A DNA stretch of 64,000 nucleotides, taken from the NCBI RefSeq assembly GCF_002752675.1, contig NZ_CP024608.1, positions 2,170,001-2,234,000 of the forward strand, written 5' to 3'. The position numbers were made by a program, and so were the translations under genes. The DNA comes from Massilia violaceinigra (GTDB lineage Bacteria > Pseudomonadota > Gammaproteobacteria > Burkholderiales > Burkholderiaceae_D). Below the pieces are notes generated by a model. That model saw nothing but the letters and a program-made list of their open reading frames with translations, ran no database searches and was not told where the DNA came from. Of this stretch, positions 38,704 through 46,923 are shown piece after piece; the first letter of the stretch is position 1; each line of letters starts with the position of its first letter.

Positions 38704-39402
38704 ATGTCGTATATTCTCGAAGCCCTCAAGAAAGCCCAGGCCGAACGCCAGATCGGCAGCGCGCCGACCATTCACGCCGTGCCGCTCCATGGCGGCGAGC
38801 CGGAACGTGACGGCGCCGGCGCCAAGCCGCTCGTGATCGGGCTGGCGCTGCTCGCGCTCGGGGCCGCCGGGGCCGCCGTGTACGCCTGGCGGCAACCGGC
38901 TGCGCCGGCGCCTGTGGTGCAGGCTGCCGCCCCGGTGGCTGCCATTCCGGCTCCCGCACCCGCACCCGCACCCGCTCCTGTGCCCGCGCCAGCTCCCGAA
39001 GCGGTTGCCATGCCTGTGGCGGAAGCGCCGCCGCGCAAGAGCGAGCCGGTCAAGGTCGCCGTGGCCGAACCTGTCCTCAAACCCGAGCGGGTCAAGAAGG
39101 CTGAACCAGTCAAGCCTGCGCCGGCGAAAGAGGACGTGGCCAAGGCCGACACAGCACCTCCCGCGCCGGAAGAGAAACTGCGCACCCTGCGCGAGTTGCC
39201 AGAAGCGCTGCAGCACGAGATTCCGCCGATCGCGGTTGGCGGCTACATTTACTCCAAGAATCCGGCCGACCGTCTGTTGCTCATCGATAAGGTGCTGCGC
39301 CGCGAAGGCGATGAAGTGGCGCCCGGCCTGGTGCTTGAAAAATTGCTGCCCAAGGCGGCCGTCATGAAATACAAGGGCGAGCGCTACCGCCATCCGTATT
39401 GA
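38704..39402 (+). CDS. gspB: General secretion pathway protein B (GspB/ExeB-like)
   Basis: Partner of GspA. 232 residues: N-terminal MSYILEALKKAQAERQIG, universal in this family, a membrane helix near 45-62, a Pro/Ala/Val-rich periplasmic linker (runs of PAP and then KPERVKKAEPVKPAPA), and the C-terminal T2SSB domain (GGYIYSKNPADRLLLIDKVL, then EVAPGLVLEKL). Begins one base after gspA. Confidence 0.9.
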   Translation: MSYILEALKKAQAERQIGSAPTIHAVPLHGGEPERDGAGAKPLVIGLALLALGAAGAAVYAWRQPAAPAPVVQAAAPVAAIPAPAPAPAPAPVPAPAPEAVAMPVAEAPPRKSEPVKVAVAEPVLKPERVKKAEPVKPAPAKEDVAKADTAPPAPEEKLRTLRELPEALQHEIPPIAVGGYIYSKNPADRLLLIDKVLRREGDEVAPGLVLEKLLPKAAVMKYKGERYRHPY

Positions 39403-39464
39403 TGCCTTTGTAGTTTGTATAATGGCGGACTTACTTGTCTCACTCTACGGCGGAAAGGCCGCGC

Positions 39465-39980
39465 ATGCACAATCTACTGGGTGTGATCGGCTGGTCCGGC
39501 AGCGGCAAGACGACCTTGCTTGAAGTACTGGTCAGCCAGCTGGCGGCCGATGGCCTGCGCATCAATGTCGTCAAGCACAGCCATCACGACGTGATGCTCG
39601 AACCGCCCCATAAAGATAGCGCGCGCCTGCGCCTGGCCGGTGCGGCGCAGGTGATGATCGCCTCGCCGTTTCGCGTGGCGGTCATCCGCGAACTGCGCGG
39701 CGAGCCCGAACCGACGCTGGCCGACCAGCTGGCGCTGCTGGGCCCGGCCGACCTGACCTTGGTCGAAGGCTACAAATGGGAAGCCATTCCCAAGCTCGAA
39801 GTGCAGCGGCCGTCGCTGGGCCATCCGGCGCTGTATCCGAACGATCCGCATATTGTCGCCGTGGCATCGGATGAGCCCCGGCCGGATGATCTGCCCGACA
39901 AGCTCGCCTGGCTCGACCTGAACGCGCCGGCGACAGTCCTGGCCTGGCTCAAGCAAAGAATTAATTCGCCGCAAGCCTAA
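39465..39980 (+). CDS. mobB: Molybdopterin-guanine dinucleotide biosynthesis protein B
   Basis: GTP-binding accessory protein for molybdenum cofactor maturation, 171 residues. P-loop GWSGSGKTT near the N-terminus, [20 protein letters not shown], and [20 protein letters not shown] match MobB. ATG at 39465 with GGAAAGG upstream; a TTG ten codons earlier is the alternative. No other Mo-cofactor gene is visible here. Confidence 0.9.
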   Translation: MHNLLGVIGWSGSGKTTLLEVLVSQLAADGLRINVVKHSHHDVMLEPPHKDSARLRLAGAAQVMIASPFRVAVIRELRGEPEPTLADQLALLGPADLTLVEGYKWEAIPKLEVQRPSLGHPALYPNDPHIVAVASDEPRPDDLPDKLAWLDLNAPATVLAWLKQRINSPQA

Positions 39981-40038
39981 AGTATGGACGCAGGCTGCCG
40001 TTACCATCCGTGATAGCCATCAAAACGGGAGAACTCTC

Positions 40039-40230
40039 ATGGATGTTTCAGGAATCGCCTCACTGGCAACCAGCATGGCCCAGACAGGTATCAAGCAGGA
40101 AGTCGGCTACGCCGTCTTGAAAAAAGCGCAACAGATGGAAGGCCAGGTCGCTGCCCAGCTGATCGACGCGCTGCCGAAAAGCCCGCGCTTGCCGTCGAAC
40201 CTCGGCAACACGATCAACACGACTGCCTGA
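40039..40230 (+). CDS. YjfB-family putative motility protein
   Basis: 63 residues, MDVSGIASLATSMAQTGIKQ followed by EVGYAVLKKAQQMEG, matching the YjfB_motility family of small proteins found in flagellated bacteria. GGGAG precedes the ATG. Biochemical role unknown. Confidence 0.75.
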   Translation: MDVSGIASLATSMAQTGIKQEVGYAVLKKAQQMEGQVAAQLIDALPKSPRLPSNLGNTINTTA

Positions 40231-40316
40231 GCCGCGCCCGTCAGGGCGCAGCCTGCTGAACAGACATTCGCTGTCCGTGCGGCAGGAGCCTGGCTCCGCC
40301 GTGCTGCGGCACGCCG

Positions 40317-40354
40317 CCCGGCGACCTCCTGTCGAAGGAGGGGCCGGGTTTTTT
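40317..40354 (+). terminator. Rho-independent terminator before the bufferin locus
   Basis: Nested stems CCCGGC (40317-40322)/GCCGGG (40343-40348) and CCTCC/GGAGG are followed by six T residues. It insulates bufA from the YjfB gene. Confidence 0.85.
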
Positions 40355-40489
40355 ACGTTAGAATCGCCTGCGGCATGGGGAAAGTTGTAAGGAACTGAAA
40401 AGCGCGCGCGGTAATCGCACGGCCGGCTTTACAATCGCCCCCGAGCTGGCAATTCCGGTTTCACTTCCATATTCTCAAGGAGATTCACG

Positions 40490-40768
40490 ATGAACAAACG
40501 TCAAGCCCTGATCGCAGCCGCCCTCGCCGGCATGTACGCGGTATCCTCCGGCGCGGCCGCGCACGAACCCGGATCGATGGCCAAGGTCGACAAGGCCGAG
40601 AAAGAGAAGTGCTACGGCATCGCCAAGGCCGGCCAGAACGATTGCGCCAGCGCCAACGGCTCGCATTCGTGCTCGGGCCAGTCGACCGTCGACAAGGCGC
40701 CGGAAGAGTGGAAATACGTGGCCAAGGGCACTTGCGAAAAAGCCGGCGGCAAGCTGACCGGCAAGTAA
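40490..40768 (+). CDS. bufA1: Bufferin-type RiPP precursor (DUF2282)
   Basis: 92-residue precursor with an N-terminal Sec signal peptide ([24 protein letters not shown] as two parts) and a core with four Cys at 41, 52, 61 and 82 in the DUF2282 pattern ([37 protein letters not shown]). In characterised bufferins the partner MNIO enzyme converts core Cys to thiooxazole groups, and the exported peptide binds copper. AAGGAG lies at 40477-40482. GGAACT at 40391-40396 might be an ECF-sigma -35 but no convincing -10 was found. A three-copy 10-bp repeat spans the stop codon and leads into the enzyme gene. Confidence 0.88.
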   Translation: MNKRQALIAAALAGMYAVSSGAAAHEPGSMAKVDKAEKEKCYGIAKAGQNDCASANGSHSCSGQSTVDKAPEEWKYVAKGTCEKAGGKLTGK

Positions 40769-40789
40769 GGGCAAGCAAGGGCAAGTAAG
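40760..40789 (+). repeat. Three 10-bp tandem repeats between bufA1 and the MNIO gene
   Basis: GGCAAGTAAG (40760-40769), GGCAAGCAAG (40770-40779) and GGCAAGTAAG (40780-40789). The first contains the bufA1 stop codon and the last provides the only Shine-Dalgarno-like purine stretch before the GTG at 40792. Confidence 0.85.
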
Positions 40790-40791
40790 CT

Positions 40792-42456
40792 GTGACGGGC
40801 GGGGCTTTACCGGTCGATCTTCCAGCCGGTCCCGCCTCGCCGGGCGCCGGTGTCGGCTTGCGCGCCCCGCATTACCGCCAGTTTCTCGAGCAGCGGCCCG
40901 CGGTCGGCTGGCTTGAGGTTCATACCGAAAATTTTCTCGACCGCGCGGGCTGGGACTGGCATGTGCTGCAGGAACTGCGCCGCGATTATCCCATCAGCCT
41001 GCATGGCGTCGGTCTCGGACTGGGCTCGGCGCGCGGCTTTTCATCTTCCCATCTGGAACGCGTGTGCGCCCTGGTCGAGCGGGTCGAGCCCATGCTCGTG
41101 TCCGAACACCTGTGCTGGGGCGCCATCGCCGACCGCCAGCTCAACGACCTCTTGCCCATGCCGCTCAGCCGGGCTGCGCTCGACCTGCTGTGCCAGCGGG
41201 TGGAGCAAGTGCAGGACCGGCTGCAACGCCGCATTTTGCTGGAAAATGTCTCCACTTACGTGCGGTTTCGCGACGATGCGATGAGCGAGGCCGAATTCAT
41301 GGCCGAGCTGGCCAGCCGCACCGGCTGCGCGCTGCTGCTCGATGTGAACAATCTCTACGTCAATCAGTGCAACCACGGCGAGGACGCACTGGCGGCGATC
41401 GCGGCCATCGCGCCCGGCAGCGTGGGCGAAATCCACCTGGCCGGCCATCTGGTGACGCCGCAAGCCGTGATCGACCATCATGGCGACGTGGTGGCCGAGC
41501 CGGTGTGGGCGCTGTACCAGGCGGCGCTGGCGCGCTTCGGACGCTTGCCGACCCTGATCGAATGGGATACCGACGTGCCCGCGCTCGACGTGCTTCTGGG
41601 CGAGGCGCGCCGTGCCCAGCAAATTGCCAGCGTGTATCCGCTGCCGGACGCCGCCAACCCCTGGCGCGGCCGGCACGCCCAGCCGCTGGCATCGGACTAT
41701 CTGGCCGCAACCCAGCAGCAGTTCGCGGCGGCCCTGTTCGACCATGCCGGGGAGGGCGCCGCGCTGGCGCAATTGAAGGGCGACGCCAACACGCACCGCT
41801 TCGGCCTGTACCGCGGCAACCTGACCGTTACCTGGAACAAGACCTTGTCGGCGGCCTGTCCCGTGCTGCGCCAGCTGGTCGGCGAGGAATTTTTCGGCGG
41901 CCTGACGCGAGCTTACGGCATGGCCCACCCCTCGCTTGATGCCGACCTGAACCGCTTCGGCGCCGGCTTCGCGCGTTTCCTCGACGGTTTTCCCCACATT
42001 GCCGATTATCCTTACCTGCCCGACATGGCGCGCCTGGAATGGGCCTTGCACCGTGCCCATTACGCGCCTGATGCCGACCCCATCGGCGCCGACGCGCTCG
42101 CCGTCCTCACGTCCGAGGCCTTCGAGAACGCGCGCTACGCGCTCCATCCCGCCTGCAGTCTGATCGCGTCGCGCTGGGCGGTAGTGCCGCTGTGGCAGGC
42201 GCATCAGCCGGACAGCGGCGTCGACTTTCCTTCAGCCATGGATTGCCCGAGTGCAGCTCTGGTGGCGCGCCCGCGCTGGAAGACGGAACTGGTGGCGCTG
42301 AGCCCAGCGCATGCCGGCGCCCTGGCCGCCCTGGCCGGCGGATATACGATGGGGGAGGCGCTCGATGCCGCGTTCGCCCTCGACGAGCAATTCGATATCG
42401 GGGCGCATCTGGCGCAGTGGCTGGCGCTGGGCATCCTGCTGGCGCCGCCCGGCTGA
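40792..42456 (+). CDS. bufB: Fused MNIO (DUF692) enzyme and DUF2063 partner (BufB-BufC fusion)
   Basis: 554 residues in one uninterrupted frame. Residues about 20-290 are an MNIO/DUF692 TIM-barrel iron oxidase with ligand-type motifs: VHTENF (His44, Glu46), SLHGVG (His71), SEHLCWG (His106), LENVS (Glu151), [11 protein letters not shown] (Asp184, Asn187), NQCNHG (His195), EIHLAGH (Glu213, His215), DHHGD (228-232) and IEWDTDVP (Glu257, Asp259). From about 304 onward is DUF2063 ([40 protein letters not shown]), normally a separate BufC subunit that presents the precursor, then about 150 residues more. GTG start 23 bases past bufA1. Confidence 0.9.
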   Translation: MTGGALPVDLPAGPASPGAGVGLRAPHYRQFLEQRPAVGWLEVHTENFLDRAGWDWHVLQELRRDYPISLHGVGLGLGSARGFSSSHLERVCALVERVEPMLVSEHLCWGAIADRQLNDLLPMPLSRAALDLLCQRVEQVQDRLQRRILLENVSTYVRFRDDAMSEAEFMAELASRTGCALLLDVNNLYVNQCNHGEDALAAIAAIAPGSVGEIHLAGHLVTPQAVIDHHGDVVAEPVWALYQAALARFGRLPTLIEWDTDVPALDVLLGEARRAQQIASVYPLPDAANPWRGRHAQPLASDYLAATQQQFAAALFDHAGEGAALAQLKGDANTHRFGLYRGNLTVTWNKTLSAACPVLRQLVGEEFFGGLTRAYGMAHPSLDADLNRFGAGFARFLDGFPHIADYPYLPDMARLEWALHRAHYAPDADPIGADALAVLTSEAFENARYALHPACSLIASRWAVVPLWQAHQPDSGVDFPSAMDCPSAALVARPRWKTELVALSPAHAGALAALAGGYTMGEALDAAFALDEQFDIGAHLAQWLALGILLAPPG

Positions 42457-42585
42457 GCGAACCGCCACCGGGCGCAGCCCGTTCGCCACTGTGCGGAACA
42501 ATGCGAATTTTTCCCGCGTCCGCGCGCACGCCAGAAGCGTTGCGTTTTACTCAAGCTATAATCATCCTTTATATCGATTTTATTC

Positions 42586-43107
42586 ATGTCCATGAGCGCT
42601 GATCAAGCAATCGACGAATACCTGAGCAATGGCAATACCATTACCACCGCGGTAGGAACCGTGCTGCTATCCCCGGAAGCGCGGCGGGCGATCTACAAGC
42701 GCCTGGTCAATGAGCCGGCGGCACCCTACCACGTCCTGCTGACCCAGATGCTGGCGGAAGAAGTGAAGTTCCGCACCTGGATATCGGAAGAGATCGTGCA
42801 GGACGACATGAATTACTACGAAGGCATCTACCAGTGCGCCTTCCTGCTCTACCGTGTCGGCGATGTGCGCGATACCCTGCCGCTATGGGAGGCCAAGTAC
42901 ATCAATATGGATGTGGGAAGTTCGATGGGCGCCGAGTATTTTGTCGGTGCCGGGCTGGAGCAGACCCTGGCATTCCTGGCAAGCTCGCCGGCTCCGCAAG
43001 CGGCTGAGATTGCGGAATATCTGCACGGCTGGTTCGACCAGCCGGGCGCCATTACCTGGCAAGAAGCATGGGAGCGGGAACGCGCGTCGAATATAGCCTG
43101 CGCCTGA
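42586..43107 (+). CDS. Hypothetical protein downstream of the bufferin locus
   Basis: 173 residues, helical and acidic (QMLAEEVKFRTWISEEIVQD, YQCAFLLYRVGDVRDTLPLW, FLASSPAPQAAEIAEYLHGW), reminiscent of HEAT-like or immunity-type proteins but no family assigned. Two ATGs (42586 and 42592) are possible. No Shine-Dalgarno is visible, while TATAAT (42557-42562) lies just upstream, so the mRNA leader must be very short. It therefore seems to be transcribed separately from bufA1-bufBC, 129 bases away. Confidence 0.65.
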   Translation: MSMSADQAIDEYLSNGNTITTAVGTVLLSPEARRAIYKRLVNEPAAPYHVLLTQMLAEEVKFRTWISEEIVQDDMNYYEGIYQCAFLLYRVGDVRDTLPLWEAKYINMDVGSSMGAEYFVGAGLEQTLAFLASSPAPQAAEIAEYLHGWFDQPGAITWQEAWERERASNIACA

Positions 43108-43205
43108 TTGTTCGACGGGTGGGCGACGGCGTATTTGTAGCCGCGCGCAGGACGCGCATCGGCGGGCGGTACCAGCGGCGTCCGCGAATGACGCCGCTGG
43201 GTTGG

Positions 43206-43490
43206 TTAATGAAACGCGCGCATGATGCGCGCTTCGCCGGACAGATCGGCGTTTTCCACGTTGGCGGCGCGGGTCGCTTCGATCATGCGCCCGAGCTGCT
43301 CATCCTCGAACCTGGCTAGTTCTTCGGTGGCCGCGTTCAGTGCCAGCGCCAGCTTGGCCCTGGCACTGCGGTATAACACGCTGGTGTACTGATCCGTGTT
43401 CTTCAGCAATTCCTCCGCATTTTCGATCACGAGACGCAGGTCGCCGATCAGTCGTTCTTGGGTTTGCTGGTTTTCTTCAGGGTTATCCAT
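43206..43490 (-). CDS. DUF883/ElaB-like protein without membrane anchor
   Basis: 94 residues (from ATG at 43490) with the DUF883-like helical core DLRLVIENAEELLKNTDQYT followed by RSARAKLALALNAATEELAR. ElaB/YgaM/YqjD relatives normally end in a membrane helix that tethers them and binds ribosomes; this one ends in a polar tail (NADLSGEARIMRAFH), so it should be soluble. A GTG nine codons upstream is an alternative start. Confidence 0.6.
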   Translation of the reverse strand: MDNPEENQQTQERLIGDLRLVIENAEELLKNTDQYTSVLYRSARAKLALALNAATEELARFEDEQLGRMIEATRAANVENADLSGEARIMRAFH

Positions 43491-43649
43491 GGTGGCCACC
43501 TTGAATCGGTTAATCACGTCTTAGAATATAAACAAAGCAAGAGTTTTCGTGTTTGTCGCGCCGCAAGAAGGGCCGCGGCGCGGCTTGTCTCTGCTCAGCA
43601 TATTTCTAATATTGCCCGATTACAAGGGGATTGTTCTGCGCTGGCGCAA

Positions 43650-43883
43650 TCAGGCGCCGTCCGTGCCACCGCTGCGCACGCTGATGCGCACATCGCCGAT
43701 GCCGACCACCTGGCCATCGCGGATCTTGGCCGTCTTGCGCAATTCCTTCTTGCCGTCGACCGATACCACGCCCGTGGCGACCAGGTTCTTGCCCGCGCCG
43801 CCGCTGTCGCACAGGCCCGTCAGTTTCAGTAACTGGTTCAGTTCGACGAACTCGCCTGTCAGGTCAAAAGAGACTTTCTGCAT
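43650..43883 (-). CDS. S4-domain RNA-binding protein (YbcJ-like)
   Basis: 77 residues, nearly all an S4 domain: FVELNQLLKLTGLCDSGGAG, KNLVATGVVSVDGKKELRKT, and a terminal V-R-I-S-V strand. Family members of this size (YbcJ) bind structured RNA; targets are unknown. It lies about 100 bases upstream of fumC on the same strand's downstream side and is probably independent. Confidence 0.85.
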   Translation of the reverse strand: MQKVSFDLTGEFVELNQLLKLTGLCDSGGAGKNLVATGVVSVDGKKELRKTAKIRDGQVVGIGDVRISVRSGGTDGA

Positions 43884-43981
43884 TTACCGCTCGTCCTAAA
43901 AAATAATGTAAGAACCGCAGTGTGGCGGCATCGGCGCGGCGCGTCAACGTCAAGGTCGGCGTCGGCCGCGCCGCGCCGCCA

Positions 43982-45373
43982 TCACAGTCCAGGCCGGGTC
44001 ATGTCGAGCGGGACGATCCAATCCTGGAACTGTTGTTCCGTAACAAAACCGAGCGCCAGCGCCGCCTGTTTCAAGGTGGTGCCTTCGTGCTGCGCCTTCT
44101 TGGCGATCTGGGCCGCGCGGTCGTAGCCGATGTGCGGCGCCAGCGCCGTCACCAGCATCAGCGAGCGCTCCATCAGTTCGCCGATACGTTCGCGGTTCGG
44201 CTCGATCCCGTGCGCGCAGTGCTCGTTGAAGGAGCGCATGCCGTCGGCCAGCAGGCGGGCACTTTGCAGGAAGTTATGGATGATCATCGGCTTGAACACG
44301 TTCAGCTCGAAGTTGCCCGAGGCACCGCCCATGGTAATGGCGACATCATTGCCGAATACCTGGCAGCACAGCATGGTCAGCGCCTCGCACTGGGTCGGAT
44401 TGACCTTGCCCGGCATGATCGAGCTGCCCGGCTCGTTTTCGGGAATGCTGATTTCGCCCAGGCCCGAGCGCGGGCCGGACGCCATCCAGCGCACGTCGTT
44501 GGCGATTTTCATCAACGCCGTGGCCAGGGTTTTCAGGGCGCCGTGGGTGCCCACCAGCGCGTCGTGACCGGCCAGGGCGGCAAACTTGTTGGGCGCGGTT
44601 TTAAAGCTGATGCTGGTGCGCGAGCCGATTTCGGCCGCGATGCGCCCCGCGAAATCCGGGTGGGTATTCAGGCCCGTGCCGACCGCGGTACCGCCGGCGG
44701 CCAGTTGCAGCAGGCCGGGCAGGGTGGACTTGATCGCATGTTCCGAGTATTCCAGCTGGGCCACGTAGCCGGAGAATTCCTGTCCCAGGGTCAGCGGCGT
44801 GGCATCCTGCAGGTGGGTGCGGCCGATCTTGACGATGTCGGCGAAGTCGCGCGCCTTGATTTCCAGCGTGCCGCGCAGGCGCGCCAGGGCCGGCAGCAGC
44901 GACTGCACCACAGCCTGGGCCGCCGCCACGTGCATTGCGGTCGGAAAGATATCGTTCGACGACTGGCCCATGTTCACATGGTCGTTCGGGTGCAGCAGGC
45001 GGCCTTCGCCGCGCGCGCCGCCCACCAGCTCGGACGCGCGGTTGGCCAGCACCTCGTTCATGTTCATATTGCTTTGCGTGCCGGAACCGGTCTGCCACAC
45101 CACCAGCGGAAATTCGTCCGGATGGCGCCCGTCGAGGACTTCGTCGGCCGCCTTGACGATGGCGTCGGCCTTATCCGCGGGCAGCAGGCCGAGCGAGCGG
45201 TTGACGGCGGCGGCGGCGCGCTTGACCTGGGCCAGCGCGGCCACCAGCTCGGGCGCCATGCGCTCGGTCGAGATCGCGAAGTGCTCCAGCGAGCGCTGCG
45301 TCTGCGCGCCCCACAAGCGCTCTGCCGGTACCGCGATCGGGCCAAAACTGTCTTTCTCGATTCTTGTTTCCAT
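43982..45373 (-). CDS. fumC: Fumarate hydratase class II
   Basis: Interconverts fumarate and malate in the TCA cycle. 463 residues with the fumarase/aspartase signature [15 protein letters not shown], the [14 protein letters not shown] and [14 protein letters not shown] stretches, and [17 protein letters not shown]. Length and N-terminus ([20 protein letters not shown]) are standard for the iron-independent class II enzyme. ATG at 45373. Confidence 0.97.
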   Translation of the reverse strand: METRIEKDSFGPIAVPAERLWGAQTQRSLEHFAISTERMAPELVAALAQVKRAAAAVNRSLGLLPADKADAIVKAADEVLDGRHPDEFPLVVWQTGSGTQSNMNMNEVLANRASELVGGARGEGRLLHPNDHVNMGQSSNDIFPTAMHVAAAQAVVQSLLPALARLRGTLEIKARDFADIVKIGRTHLQDATPLTLGQEFSGYVAQLEYSEHAIKSTLPGLLQLAAGGTAVGTGLNTHPDFAGRIAAEIGSRTSISFKTAPNKFAALAGHDALVGTHGALKTLATALMKIANDVRWMASGPRSGLGEISIPENEPGSSIMPGKVNPTQCEALTMLCCQVFGNDVAITMGGASGNFELNVFKPMIIHNFLQSARLLADGMRSFNEHCAHGIEPNRERIGELMERSLMLVTALAPHIGYDRAAQIAKKAQHEGTTLKQAALALGFVTEQQFQDWIVPLDMTRPGL

Positions 45374-45490
45374 TTAGCTACCTGTTTATTTGAGACTGGG
45401 GTTAAAGAGTTTATCGCGGCGTACGTTAATTACGGCAGGGCTACAGATTTCACTGGGTCCGCCGTCATTAGCTGAGCAACATTACCATAT

Positions 45491-46564
45491 ATGCACCATT
45501 CTGGAATCGTCCGGCTGGTCCGGTCCGGCATTACCGCTATCCTCGCCTTGCTCCTGGCCGGCGCGCTCTCCTGCGCTCACGCGGCCGAGCTGGGCGAGGT
45601 CCAGGTGCGCTCGTATATCGGGCAGCCGCTGGTGGCCGACATCGAACTGACCGCGCTGGCCGAGCCTGGCTCCAGCGTACAGGTACGGCTGGCCGATCCG
45701 AATGTGTGGCGCGGCGCCAATGTGCGCATGCATCCGGTGCTGTCGAACCTGACCCTGTCGGTGATGCGGCGCGACGGCCGCCAATTTCTGCACATCACCT
45801 CGGTCAATCCGGTCGAGGGCGACTACGTCCACCTGTTTCTCACGCTTGCCGAAGGCGGCAAGCGCGAAGTGCGCGCGGCCACCTTGTGGCTGAGCCAGGA
45901 TCCGCAGCCGGCCCCGCCACCGCCACCGCCGCCCGCTCCCGTTCCCATTCCAGTTCCAGTTCCAGTTCCAGTTCCAGCGCCGGCATCGGTATCCGCGCCC
46001 GCGCCAGCGCGAACGGCGCGTGCCGCTCCGGCTGTCATCGCCCCGGCAGCGCCGCGCCCGGTGCGCGTATTGCAGCTGCCATCGGCGCCGGCATCCTGTC
46101 CCCAGCAGTTCAGCGATGAGCAAATCAAGCTCTGCGCTGCGCTCGACCACAAGAATGGCATACTGACCGCCCAGATTGTTGAACTGGAGGAAAAGGTCAA
46201 GCTGCTGCAATTGGCCATCGAAAACAAGAGCGCGGCGGCAAGCAGTCACACCGAAGCGGCCAGCACGCCGCCGCCCGTCATCTCGCGTGCCGCCCTGGCC
46301 AAAAAGAATGCCGAAGCCGCCAAGAAAGGGGAGGGCTTGCCCTGGATGCTGATCGGCGCTGCCGCAGCCGGCGCGCTGCTCGTGATCGGGCTGGCCGTCT
46401 GGTTCCTGCTGCGTCGACGCAAGCGCAAGGCGGCCCTTCCCGCCGAGGTTGCCGAGGCCCCGGCCGTGCCCAAAACGGGCATGTTCGCTAGGCTGGCGGC
46501 ACGCTTCAAACGCAAGCCCAAGGCAGCTGCGCCGGTGGCACACGTGGAGCCCGACGCCGGCTGA
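45491..46564 (+). CDS. FimV-domain membrane protein
   Basis: 357 residues. Signal peptide, then a FimV N-terminal-type domain (AELGEVQVRSYIGQPLVADI, LADPNVWRGANVRMHPVLSN), a Pro-Val repeat linker encoded by GTTCCA repeats (45950-45980 area), a short coiled coil (KNGILTAQIVELEEKVKLLQ), and one membrane helix (WMLIGAAAAGALLVIGLAVW) followed by a basic tail. FimV proper is much longer with a LysM and TPR tail, so this is a short relative. No good ribosome-binding site is visible. Role in polar or pilus assembly is inferred from the family only. Confidence 0.75.
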   Translation: MHHSGIVRLVRSGITAILALLLAGALSCAHAAELGEVQVRSYIGQPLVADIELTALAEPGSSVQVRLADPNVWRGANVRMHPVLSNLTLSVMRRDGRQFLHITSVNPVEGDYVHLFLTLAEGGKREVRAATLWLSQDPQPAPPPPPPPAPVPIPVPVPVPVPAPASVSAPAPARTARAAPAVIAPAAPRPVRVLQLPSAPASCPQQFSDEQIKLCAALDHKNGILTAQIVELEEKVKLLQLAIENKSAAASSHTEAASTPPPVISRAALAKKNAEAAKKGEGLPWMLIGAAAAGALLVIGLAVWFLLRRRKRKAALPAEVAEAPAVPKTGMFARLAARFKRKPKAAAPVAHVEPDAG

Positions 46565-46880
46565 TTTCGTTGCATATAGCAAAATGTTGTAAAAAAGACC
46601 CGCACACGGACGAAGTCGTCTACACAAGTTGAAAAACTGCGCTATACTGATTTCCGTGGTCCTGCGGGACTGCACAAACGGGCCCAGGATCTGGCGCAGC
46701 CACCAACGATAGCGTGGCGCGGCAAGCAGATAATCGTTGAAGAAACGCCTGTCCCCGGAAGCGGTCCGCCAGCCAACGATGCGCTTGCGGACGCCGGATG
46801 CAACCGGCACGAGGCGACACCAGGAGATACCTGGTGATCGCTCTCCAGAATTCTTTCCTCCCCCTGTGATCGTTTTGCCT
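46565..46880 (+). other. Intergenic region with several perfect hairpins
   Basis: No gene assigned. TATACT at 46643-46648 could start a transcript. Stems include GTCC/GGAC (46659-46670), CAACGAT/ATCGTTG (46704-46739), GTCCGC/GCGGAC (46764-46792), CCGG/CCGG (46794-46807) and CACCAGG/CCTGGTG (46818-46836). An open minus-strand frame from 46810 (containing RYRWWLRQILGPFVQ) also passes through and could be a remnant peptide. Confidence 0.35.
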
Positions 46881-46886
46881 TCGGGC

Positions 46887-46923
46887 TATACTCTTCGGTG
46901 ATCCCATCACCGAAGGCAAGCTC
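46887..46923 (+). promoter_or_regulatory. Promoter element and hairpin that covers the ribosome-binding site
   Basis: TATACT (46887-46892) is followed directly by CTTCGGTGAT (46893-46902), CCC, and ATCACCGAAG (46906-46915), a perfect ten-base inverted repeat. The Shine-Dalgarno GAAGG (46912-46916) overlaps its 3' arm, and the ATG is at 46924. Confidence 0.6.

Noticed and set aside
37053..39402. A complete type II secretion system
   Set aside because: Only gspA and gspB are present; the flanking genes are unrelated.
46650..46840. 6S RNA in the gap before the aminotransferase
   Set aside because: Size would suit, but the two halves do not pair into a rod with a central bubble, and the conserved 6S blocks are absent. 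Kept only as an unspecified structured region.
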